Assembly (NCBI GenBank): GCA_024643595.1
Contig: JAHEMS010000040.1
Span: 1 to 13,792, forward strand
Direction: 5' to 3'
Length of the DNA: 13,792 bases
DNA from: Bacteroidota bacterium
Lineage (GTDB): Bacteria > Bacteroidota > Bacteroidia > Cytophagales > Cyclobacteriaceae
The translations under genes were made by a program, and so were the position numbers. Shown here piece after piece: positions 7,573-13,792 of the stretch. A model generated the notes under the pieces. The model was not told the origin of the DNA and made no database searches. It was given only the letters and a program-made list of their open reading frames with translations. Positions within the stretch are counted from its first letter, which is position 1. Each line of letters starts with the position of its first letter.

Positions 7573-10434
7573 ATGACTTCAAAATTTTTTATGTTTTGTG
7601 CGGCAGGTGTCCTGCTCATCGCCTGCGCAACAAAAAAGGAAAAACCGCCACTTTATCTTCCAGATGACCTGGAAGCAACGCTCTGGGCAGAGTCACCCCT
7701 GTTTTATAATCCCACCAATATGGATATAGATGCAAAGGGAAGAATCTGGGTAACGGAAGCGGTGAACTATCGAAATTTCAATAATGATTCCACGCATCAC
7801 CTTCATCACAGCAAGGGTGACCGCGTGATGATCCTGGAAGACACTGACCATGATGGCATAGCCGATGCATCAAAAGTATTTGTGCAAGACAAAGACCTGG
7901 TTTCACCCCTGGGCATAGCTGTGGTAGATAATAAAATATATGTCTCCTGTTCTCCTCACCTCATCGTTTACACGGATAACAATGGCGATGATGTGCCCGA
8001 TAAAAAAGAAATCTTTCTTACAGGTTTTGGCGGATTGGATCACGATCACTCCCTTCACTCTTTAATTGCTGGCCCCGACGGAAATTTTTATTTCAACACG
8101 GGCAATGCCGGACCACACGTGGTGACTGATAAATCAGGCTGGACGCTTCGTTCAGGAAGTATCTACACCGGAGGCACCCCTTACAATAAAAAGAATCAAG
8201 GTAATATGATGAGTGATGATCAACGCGTATGGGTTGGTGGTTTGTCATTGCGAATCCATCCAGATGGCACTGGTTTAAAAGTCATGGCTCATAACTTCAG
8301 GAACTCCTACGAAGTGGCCCTTGATTCCCATGGCAACTTATGGCAAAATGATAATGATGATCAGGTGGTCACCTGTCGGGTCACATGGCTAATGGAAACC
8401 GGCAATGCAGGTTACTTCAGCACCGATGGTACGAGAACCTGGCAGGCCGATCAGCGACCTGGGCAGAATACTTTTACAGCACACTGGCACCAGGAAGATC
8501 CGGGCGTAATGCCTGCTGGTGATAAAACCGGAGCAGGATCACCCACCGGTGTTGTCATTTATGAAAGCGACGCATTGGGTGAAAAATACCAAGGCATGCT
8601 GCTGAGTGCTGATGCGGGAAGAAACGTAATTTTCAGTTATCATCCTCGACTCAACCTCTCAGGTTATGATCTCGGTCCAAGGACAAACCTGATTTCCTCT
8701 CTGCCTTTCGATTCATCATCGTATGTTTGGAACGATACTTCCTTTGTTCATCATCAAGAAAAATGGTTTCGTCCCAGTGATGTTGCCGTAGGAACCGATG
8801 GCGCCATTTACGTTGCCGATTGGTACGATCCTGTTGTGGGGGGTCATCAGATGAAGGACAGTGTTGGCTATGGAAGAATTTACAGGATCACTCCAAAAAA
8901 TAAAAAACTTACTGCACCTGAAATTGATCTCACCACCAGAGAAGGTCAACTGTTGGCCTTACTTAGTCCGGCTATCAATGTGCGTTATTCCGGCCTCATT
9001 AAATTGAAAGCCTCTGGTGATGAGGTAGCCGGAGATGTTAAGAAGTTGCTCAATGATGTTAACCCCTACGTTCAGTCACGGGCCATTTTTCTGTTAGCCC
9101 AACTGGGTGAACAAGGCAGAAGCAGTGTGCTTGAATTACTGAAGGATAAAAATGAATTAATAAGAATAGCGGCATTCCGGGCATTAAAAAATACTGCCGT
9201 GGATGTGTTATCTATCGCCTCTCAACTGGTCAACGATCCTTCCCCTTTTGTGAGGCGCGAAGTGGCGGTATCGTTAAGAGACTTACCCTACAATCAAACC
9301 AAACCCCTGATCATTGAATTGATTAAGCAATATGATGAACATGACCGATGGACGCTCGAAACATTGGGTACAATTTGCGAAGGGCATGAAGATGAACTGT
9401 ATCCCGAATTAAAAAAACTTTTTGCGGCAGAAAATCAATCGCCAGAGGACTGGGACAGCAAGCTCTCAACATTAGTTTGGAGGCTGCATCCTTCTATAGC
9501 CGTGGAGGATTTAAAAAGCAGGACGTTATCAGTTAGGCTTAACAACGAAGAGAAAGAACAGGCATTGACTGCGTTGGCTTTTATTAATACGGCAGCATCA
9601 GCTAATGCAATGCTATCTGTTTCGAAAAGCAGTGACAAAAATAGTTCTGAAAAAGCAACCTACTGGCTGGCGTTCCGGCAAAGTAATGATTGGTTTAAGT
9701 TGCTGGATTGGAACAACACGGGTTTAGATCCGGCAAGAGAGCGAAACATTGCCCTGATGAAAGTAAAAGAAAGCAAGATGTTGGAAGCCCATCAATCGTA
9801 TGATGAACGGAAATGGAATGCCCAGGATATGGCCAGAAATGCATTGGGTGGGCAAATGTTGATTAACCTGATGGCCAACAATCAATTGCCTAACGATTTA
9901 ATTCCGGTTGTTGAAGCGTTGATCTTCAAAAATCCGGATCTGTCCGTGCGGATACAAGCTTCTTCTTACTTCATGAAAAAAGGAAATGTAGAATTATTGG
10001 ATATTAACAAAATTGCTGCATTACAAGCTGACTCGGAAAACGGAAAAATGCTATTTGAAAAAAATTGCAACACGTGTCATATGGTGAAAAGCAGTGGTAT
10101 GGATATCGGGCCAGACCTTACGTTGATCAACAAAAAATTTGATAAGGCCACCTTGTTGGACGCCATCATCAATCCTAGCGCAGGAATTGTTTTTGGATAT
10201 GAACCCTGGCTGATCACGATGAAAGATGGAGATTCACATTTTGGATTTTTGGTTGCCGATGGCAAGGAGGCTATCGTACTGAAGGACATTACAGGAAAAA
10301 AATGGACGCTTGATGTAAACCTGGTTTCTTCACGAAAGAAGCAGGACAACAGCCTGATGCCCGAACCGGGCGAACTCGGTTTAGGGAGTCAGCAGCTCGC
10401 TGACATCGCAGCCTATTTGTTGACCCTTAAATAA
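7573..10434 (+). CDS. PVC-type dehydrogenase/HEAT/cytochrome c lipoprotein
   Basis: Large lipoprotein (953 residues; lipobox LIAC, Cys18) of the 'putative membrane-bound dehydrogenase / heme-binding' type known from Planctomycetes, Verrucomicrobia and Bacteroidota. Domains: an N-terminal propeller-like dehydrogenase region (about 28-440) with calcium-loop-like motifs DTDHDGIAD (90-98) and DNNGDDVPD (135-143) and the HDHSLHS block (157-163); HEAT-like helical repeats (about 455-700); and a C-terminal class I cytochrome c with CNTCH at 832-836 (haem attached through Cys832 and Cys835, His836 as ligand) and Met929 (SLMPEPG) as probable sixth ligand. It probably oxidises a carbohydrate in the periplasm and passes electrons to the respiratory chain through its own haem. 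The substrate is unknown. It is the last gene of the plus-strand operon, and its stop lies 9 bases from the stop of the convergent nadR gene. Confidence 0.88.
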   Translation: MTSKFFMFCAAGVLLIACATKKEKPPLYLPDDLEATLWAESPLFYNPTNMDIDAKGRIWVTEAVNYRNFNNDSTHHLHHSKGDRVMILEDTDHDGIADASKVFVQDKDLVSPLGIAVVDNKIYVSCSPHLIVYTDNNGDDVPDKKEIFLTGFGGLDHDHSLHSLIAGPDGNFYFNTGNAGPHVVTDKSGWTLRSGSIYTGGTPYNKKNQGNMMSDDQRVWVGGLSLRIHPDGTGLKVMAHNFRNSYEVALDSHGNLWQNDNDDQVVTCRVTWLMETGNAGYFSTDGTRTWQADQRPGQNTFTAHWHQEDPGVMPAGDKTGAGSPTGVVIYESDALGEKYQGMLLSADAGRNVIFSYHPRLNLSGYDLGPRTNLISSLPFDSSSYVWNDTSFVHHQEKWFRPSDVAVGTDGAIYVADWYDPVVGGHQMKDSVGYGRIYRITPKNKKLTAPEIDLTTREGQLLALLSPAINVRYSGLIKLKASGDEVAGDVKKLLNDVNPYVQSRAIFLLAQLGEQGRSSVLELLKDKNELIRIAAFRALKNTAVDVLSIASQLVNDPSPFVRREVAVSLRDLPYNQTKPLIIELIKQYDEHDRWTLETLGTICEGHEDELYPELKKLFAAENQSPEDWDSKLSTLVWRLHPSIAVEDLKSRTLSVRLNNEEKEQALTALAFINTAASANAMLSVSKSSDKNSSEKATYWLAFRQSNDWFKLLDWNNTGLDPARERNIALMKVKESKMLEAHQSYDERKWNAQDMARNALGGQMLINLMANNQLPNDLIPVVEALIFKNPDLSVRIQASSYFMKKGNVELLDINKIAALQADSENGKMLFEKNCNTCHMVKSSGMDIGPDLTLINKKFDKATLLDAIINPSAGIVFGYEPWLITMKDGDSHFGFLVADGKEAIVLKDITGKKWTLDVNLVSSRKKQDNSLMPEPGELGLGSQQLADIAAYLLTLK

Positions 10435-10443
10435 TTGTTGCTA

Positions 10444-11406
10444 CTAAAAGAGTTTATCTATTTCCGAATGAAGAAAAGCTTCACGTTCTTCATACGAGCC
10501 TGTTACCACAGTGTAGCTGATCTTTCTTTTATCAAGTTCGGATCGGAAAACATTAAACTGTTCAATCCTTTGATCTGCCAAATCCCTCATTCCATCTGCC
10601 ACCCACGGCACATCAATATCAAAAAGAAAGTACTGATCATAGGTGATTTGTTTTTCAAGCTCATATACGATCGGTGGCACTTCGCCTAAGTAATGTCGAC
10701 AATAAATTTGCGTGGTGATAAGATCAGTGTCACAAAATAAAATGCGATTGGCAATTTTGGTTTTCTCTATTACTCGTTCGGTCTGCGCCAGGGAAATTTC
10801 GATGATGTCATCTAAAGAAAAATCATTGGAAGTAATTATTTCACGTGCAACCTCTGGAACAAATTCTGTTTGATATACTTTTGCGAAATGATTTGCCATG
10901 ACCGATTTACCTGTGCTTTCAGGACCATAAAAACAAATCTTCATTACGAAATGGGGACGAACTTCTTTTGGGATAAAATTCCAATTGGCTAATGGGCTAA
11001 GCCGGATAGCGGTTGCCGAAACCGGTACAATTTTCCTTTCTTCATCAAAGGCTATATGAAGTGTTTTCAACTGCTGAGCGAGATACGGTCCATACTCTTC
11101 TGAGCTCACGATCACATCAATCTTGCCATAACGTTTATTAAGAAAGTCTGCCCATATTTTGGTGCGTTCCTTCCACAACAGTGATTCATCATCAAAATCA
11201 TCTACAACCAATTCCGGCCGTATTTTATTGTCGCTTTGAAATATTTCTTTAATCCATGAAAATCTTAATAACCCAGAAATCGGATCATCCTCTTTGTAAC
11301 TCATGGAAACGATTAACTCATCGCAATGCCGGGTTGCAAATCGGATCAATGCAATATGGCCATTGTGAACAGGCATAAATTTTCCGATCACCAATCCACG
11401 CTTCAT
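10444..11406 (-). CDS. nadR: NadR: NMN adenylyltransferase/ribosylnicotinamide kinase
   Basis: Cytoplasmic bifunctional NAD salvage enzyme of 320 residues: it phosphorylates nicotinamide riboside to NMN and adenylylates NMN to NAD. The N-terminal nucleotidyltransferase domain carries GKFMPVHNGH (8-17, the HxGH motif at His14-His17) and the SATAIR motif (130-135). The C-terminal kinase domain carries the Walker A GPESTGKS (161-168), a Walker B-like FCDTD (224-228) and a lid-like PWVADGMRDL (267-276). It lacks the N-terminal helix-turn-helix repressor domain of enterobacterial NadR, so it should be purely enzymatic. It follows the CE15 gene by 13 bases and is the last gene of the minus-strand operon; pnuC, its usual partner, lies one gene upstream. 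Its 3' end faces the plus-strand operon. Confidence 0.95.
   Translation of the reverse strand: MKRGLVIGKFMPVHNGHIALIRFATRHCDELIVSMSYKEDDPISGLLRFSWIKEIFQSDNKIRPELVVDDFDDESLLWKERTKIWADFLNKRYGKIDVIVSSEEYGPYLAQQLKTLHIAFDEERKIVPVSATAIRLSPLANWNFIPKEVRPHFVMKICFYGPESTGKSVMANHFAKVYQTEFVPEVAREIITSNDFSLDDIIEISLAQTERVIEKTKIANRILFCDTDLITTQIYCRHYLGEVPPIVYELEKQITYDQYFLFDIDVPWVADGMRDLADQRIEQFNVFRSELDKRKISYTVVTGSYEEREAFLHSEIDKLF
10468..10493. repeat. Perfect 8-base inverted repeat near the convergent operon ends
   Basis: The arms ATGAAGAA (10468-10475) and TTCTTCAT (10486-10493) are perfect complements around a 10-base loop, inside the 3' coding end of nadR and about 35 bases beyond the plus-strand operon's last stop. 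It could form a hairpin that slows rightward transcription. The arms are AT-rich and no T-run follows in the rightward direction, so a true intrinsic terminator is not supported. It may simply reflect the codons of the nadR C-terminus. Confidence 0.25.
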
Positions 11407-11419
11407 GTATAATGAAAAT

Positions 11420-12646
11420 CTACTGTTTGATAAATTTTAGATATTGTTTCCAATCTTCCGTTAGCAGGTCATGCTTGCCCTCGCGAATATGGAAACCACA
11501 ATAACCAGATGTGATTGCTTCTCCACTCATGGGCATCTGAGAAGGTAAGTGAGTTTTTAATCCAAGAAAATTATACAATTTTTCTGCTTCTTTTAAGGCT
11601 ACAAATTGTCCTTCAGGATCTCCCCAATAGTCTTCCTTTGCTACTGCAACATAGACACGCCTGGGCGCTACACTTGCGATCAGCCAATGTTGATCGAATG
11701 GTAAGTTGCGCTGAATATCCATTTGATTGTAACCCTTGTACGATTTATTAAACCAATAAGGGAATCCTGTATTAATCTGCTCGATGGTCTCAGCAAGGCT
11801 ATCATAATGAAAATTCAATTTTGCTCCTGAGTTACCAGATTCATTAATGCATGCATAACCTATGCGATCATCAGTGGCTGCTGCCCAAAGTGCTGCCTTC
11901 CCTGTTCGAGACTGGCCAATGACCGCAATTTTCTTTGGATCTATGAATGACTGTTGTAAGGCAAAATCCACCATGCATGAATATGCCCACGCCCATATTG
12001 AAATAGCTCCCGTCGAATCAGGTGGAATCGCATAAAAGCTACTGGAGGTCCGTCTAAACTGTATATCATTGTCGGGTATAAAGTCCTCATAACAGGAGGT
12101 GATTACACCACATCCACTATCAATTATTGTTTCGATAGGAAATCGTCTCTTAAATGAGCCTCGCTCCTTTTCAATAGTATATAGTTTGCTTATCGAAAGC
12201 CGTATATCGGTATCTTCAGTAAGCGTGTGATTTCCATAATTCAATAAGGTGAAAACAGGAATATTCATTTTCCCTGATTTGACGGGATAATAAATAAGCA
12301 AATCAACCGTCAGCGTGTCATGGTGATTGTTACTGATGAACATTCTCACCTGTTTGCGGTAAGCTTTACCTTTCAACACTATCGTCTCAGCTTCAATGAT
12401 TTTATACGCAAATGAAAAGTCATTGGTAACTGGCCGTTGGCCATATACTTCTTTTTCAAAAAATCTGACAATCTCTGGCTGGCGTTTCGTGTACCAATCT
12501 TCAATAGATTTAACTTTTTCTCCTGAGAATCCTATGAATACATCGGGTAATGATTGCGCGCTGATAGTAGCTACGGAAAAACCCAGGATCATGCTTAGAT
12601 AAATCCGAACGACAAAAGGTGAAATTTTAAAATATAGGGTAATCAT
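11420..12646 (-). CDS. Exported CE15 glucuronoyl-esterase-like hydrolase
   Basis: Secreted alpha/beta hydrolase of 408 residues resembling carbohydrate esterase family 15, enzymes that cut ester bonds between glucuronic acid of xylan and lignin alcohols. The hydrophobic leader ends at TISAQ (about residue 31); Met19 is an alternative start giving a shorter signal peptide. Visible motifs: WYTKRQPEIVRFFEKEVYG (51-69), the nucleophile elbow IGQSRTGKAAL (Ser246), the acid in NESGNSG (Glu269), GFPYWFN, the FDQHWLIASVAPRR block, DYWGDPEGQF, and His392 in REGKHD. The Ser-to-Glu spacing of 23 residues and a Lys four residues after Ser agree with recalled fungal CE15 structures. The gene begins 2 bases after the pnuC stop and ends 13 bases before nadR, so it is cotranscribed with NAD salvage genes, for no evident reason. 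Some bacterial CE15 members act on other esters. Confidence 0.85.
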   Translation of the reverse strand: MITLYFKISPFVVRIYLSMILGFSVATISAQSLPDVFIGFSGEKVKSIEDWYTKRQPEIVRFFEKEVYGQRPVTNDFSFAYKIIEAETIVLKGKAYRKQVRMFISNNHHDTLTVDLLIYYPVKSGKMNIPVFTLLNYGNHTLTEDTDIRLSISKLYTIEKERGSFKRRFPIETIIDSGCGVITSCYEDFIPDNDIQFRRTSSSFYAIPPDSTGAISIWAWAYSCMVDFALQQSFIDPKKIAVIGQSRTGKAALWAAATDDRIGYACINESGNSGAKLNFHYDSLAETIEQINTGFPYWFNKSYKGYNQMDIQRNLPFDQHWLIASVAPRRVYVAVAKEDYWGDPEGQFVALKEAEKLYNFLGLKTHLPSQMPMSGEAITSGYCGFHIREGKHDLLTEDWKQYLKFIKQ

Positions 12647-12648
12647 GG

Positions 12649-13323
12649 CTACTTATTCTGAGTCGCATAAGAATTATATTCTCGCCACCAATGCAAAAAA
12701 CCGAACGATGCGATAATGCAAAAAGCAAAATACATGAGGCTGTAGAATTTTATATCACGCACAAAATATAAATAGGTAGCCACCACATCTACCAGTACCC
12801 AAATTATCCAGCACTCTACTCTTTTCTGAATCATCAGAAAGGTTGCCATCACACTCATCACCGTAATGAAAGAATCCAAATAGGGTGAAGCACTCGGTTT
12901 TGTGAAAATTAAAGGTACCCATTCATGAAGGTTTTTCGCGAATGAAGCCATGATCAACATTCCTGTAATACTGAGCAAAGAATAGATAATCAACTTACGG
13001 TAGGGCAAAAAACTTATCTTCAAAAATTTATGCTTATCCTCTTCTCCTGGTCTGGGGTGAGTCCATCGCCACCAGCCCATCACGTTAGTCACAAAGAAAA
13101 ATACCTGTAAAAACATATCCGGATATAATTGCACCTGGAAAAAGAGAAAGAATGAAAGCGTCACATTAACTAAGCCCAATGGCCAGCTCCAGATATTGGC
13201 TATAGAAGAAAGGACTACCGCCACCACTCCACTGATTAACCCAAAAAATTCAAGGTAACTCATGGGGTAACCAAGTATGGTGAAAAAGATGTGTTGAATA
13301 TCGAAGAATTTCAAAATCAGCAA
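12649..13323 (-). CDS. pnuC: PnuC nicotinamide riboside transporter
   Basis: Inner-membrane facilitator that imports nicotinamide riboside; uptake is driven by trapping through NadR-type phosphorylation. It has 224 residues with about seven hydrophobic helices. Family blocks seen: IWSWPLGLVNV (44-54), YPDMFLQVFFFVTNVMGWWRW (67-87, the PnuC tryptophan motif), PYLDSFITVMSVMATFLMIQKR (147-168), and ECWIIWVLVDVVATYLYF (170-187). The likely start is TTG at 13323, directly after the aldehyde dehydrogenase stop (TAATTG). It is chosen because IFFTILGYPMSYLEFFG looks like conserved PnuC N-terminus; the first ATG, at 13263 (Met21), would remove part of that segment, and another TTG lies at 13314. It is followed after 2 bases by the CE15 gene and then nadR, which completes the riboside salvage pair. 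Confidence 0.92.
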   Translation of the reverse strand: MLILKFFDIQHIFFTILGYPMSYLEFFGLISGVVAVVLSSIANIWSWPLGLVNVTLSFFLFFQVQLYPDMFLQVFFFVTNVMGWWRWTHPRPGEEDKHKFLKISFLPYRKLIIYSLLSITGMLIMASFAKNLHEWVPLIFTKPSASPYLDSFITVMSVMATFLMIQKRVECWIIWVLVDVVATYLYFVRDIKFYSLMYFAFCIIASFGFLHWWREYNSYATQNK

Positions 13324-13792
13324 TTAAAACTTGATACACACATTCTTCGTCTCCGTAAAAAAGCGAAGCGCTTCCCAGCCTCCTTCGCGCCCTACACCCG
13401 ATTGCTTCATACCACCAAATGGAGTACGCAAATCACGAAGCAACCAGCAATTTACCCAGATAATTCCGCTCCTGATCTGTTGTGCTACACGATGGGCTCG
13501 TCTTAAGTTTTCCGTCCATATAGTAGCACTCAACCCATAGGCATTTGAATTGGCATAGGCAATCGCCTCATCTTCTTTATCGAAGGGCATGATAGTAACT
13601 ACAGGTCCAAAAATTTCTTCCTGGTTGGTGCGGCAATATTGATCCAGTCCTGTAATGATGGTAGGTTCAACAAAATATCCATTTTCACAACGTCCTGAAA
13701 GAGTAACCCTTTTGCCTCCACAAATAATTTGCCCGCCCTCTTTCTTTGCGAGGTCTATATAAGACATAACCTTATTCATATGCGCTTCGGAT
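13324..13792 (-). CDS. Aldehyde dehydrogenase, aminomuconate/hydroxymuconate-semialdehyde type (5' truncated)
   Basis: Only the C-terminal 156 or so residues of a protein normally near 480 are inside the window; the frame runs off the right edge, so the NAD-binding core and the catalytic Cys and Glu are not visible. The ATG at 13779 is internal (residues SEAH precede it in frame). Conserved NAD-dependent aldehyde dehydrogenase blocks are present: GYFVEPTI, EEIFGPVVTIMPF, NAYGLSATIWT and TPFGGMKQSGVGREGG. The NCWLLRDLRTPFGG segment and the tail EALRFFTETKNVCIKF are typical of 2-aminomuconate-6-semialdehyde (kynurenine pathway) and 2-hydroxymuconate-semialdehyde dehydrogenases, which oxidise a muconate semialdehyde with NAD. 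The stop directly abuts the pnuC start, suggesting translational coupling. The genes beyond the edge would decide between tryptophan and aromatic catabolism. Confidence 0.88.
   Translation of the reverse strand, partial: SEAHMNKVMSYIDLAKKEGGQIICGGKRVTLSGRCENGYFVEPTIITGLDQYCRTNQEEIFGPVVTIMPFDKEDEAIAYANSNAYGLSATIWTENLRRAHRVAQQIRSGIIWVNCWLLRDLRTPFGGMKQSGVGREGGWEALRFFTETKNVCIKF

Noticed and set aside
10468..10493. Inverted repeat ATGAAGAA/TTCTTCAT as a bidirectional terminator between the convergent operons.
   Set aside because: It lies within the nadR coding end, the stem is short and AT-rich, and no T-run follows; listed only as a low-confidence repeat.
10435..10689. Plus-strand open frame of 84 codons after the dehydrogenase gene.
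   Set aside because: It lies antisense to the nadR 3' end, whose kinase domain is clearly conserved; no independent coding evidence.
11407..12646. The CE15-like gene as a recent mobile insertion.
   Set aside because: No inverted repeats, target duplications, integrase remnants or evident base-composition change at its borders; it fits tightly between neighbours with intact ends.

Overview
The window looks like part of a Bacteroidota chromosome, probably of the Cytophagales type. This rests on moderate GC, lipoprotein signal peptides (LINC, LIAC), FucP-type and GRP-type sugar carriers, a DUF5060/apiosidase-like hydrolase, a large 'PVC-type' dehydrogenase/cytochrome c lipoprotein, and NadR in its two-domain form without a DNA-binding domain. 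Start sites mostly lack Shine-Dalgarno sequences, as is usual in that phylum. The genus cannot be named from the sequence alone. There are no RNA genes, insertion sequences, CRISPR arrays or long non-coding gaps; the longest gap between genes is 47 bases.

Plus strand, 1-10434: eight co-directional genes, nearly all 4-12 bases apart or overlapping, probably one transcript whose 5' end lies before the window. In order: a FucP-like sugar MFS transporter (5' truncated), an exported SMP-30/gluconolactonase-like protein, a ribokinase, a GRP-family (RbsU/GlcU-like) sugar transporter, a lipoprotein nucleoside hydrolase, an exported DUF5060/apiosidase-like glycoside hydrolase, a Tat-type exported TIM-barrel sugar isomerase/epimerase-like protein, and a 953-residue lipoprotein combining a beta-propeller-like dehydrogenase region, HEAT repeats and a C-terminal c-type cytochrome. 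The simplest reading is release of pentose (ribose or a related furanose) from nucleosides or glycosides outside the cytoplasm, uptake by dedicated carriers and phosphorylation inside, with an exported oxidation branch (cytochrome-linked dehydrogenase plus lactonase) alongside.

Minus strand, 13792-10444: four co-directional genes with junctions of 0, 2 and 13 bases. In transcription order: the C-terminal part of an aldehyde dehydrogenase resembling 2-aminomuconate/2-hydroxymuconate semialdehyde dehydrogenases, PnuC (nicotinamide riboside transporter), an exported CE15 glucuronoyl-esterase-like hydrolase with an intact Ser-Glu-His triad, and NadR (ribosylnicotinamide kinase/NMN adenylyltransferase). 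PnuC and NadR form a standard NAD salvage pair. A carbohydrate esterase lodged between them is unexpected and is the oddest feature of the window.

The two operons converge with only 9 bases between their stop codons. Both handle ribosides: one has the parts to break nucleosides into base plus ribose, the other imports one nucleoside (nicotinamide riboside) intact. Whether this is a functional link or chance is open. Every gene belongs to a recognisable family; what may be new is the combinations, not an unknown gene family.
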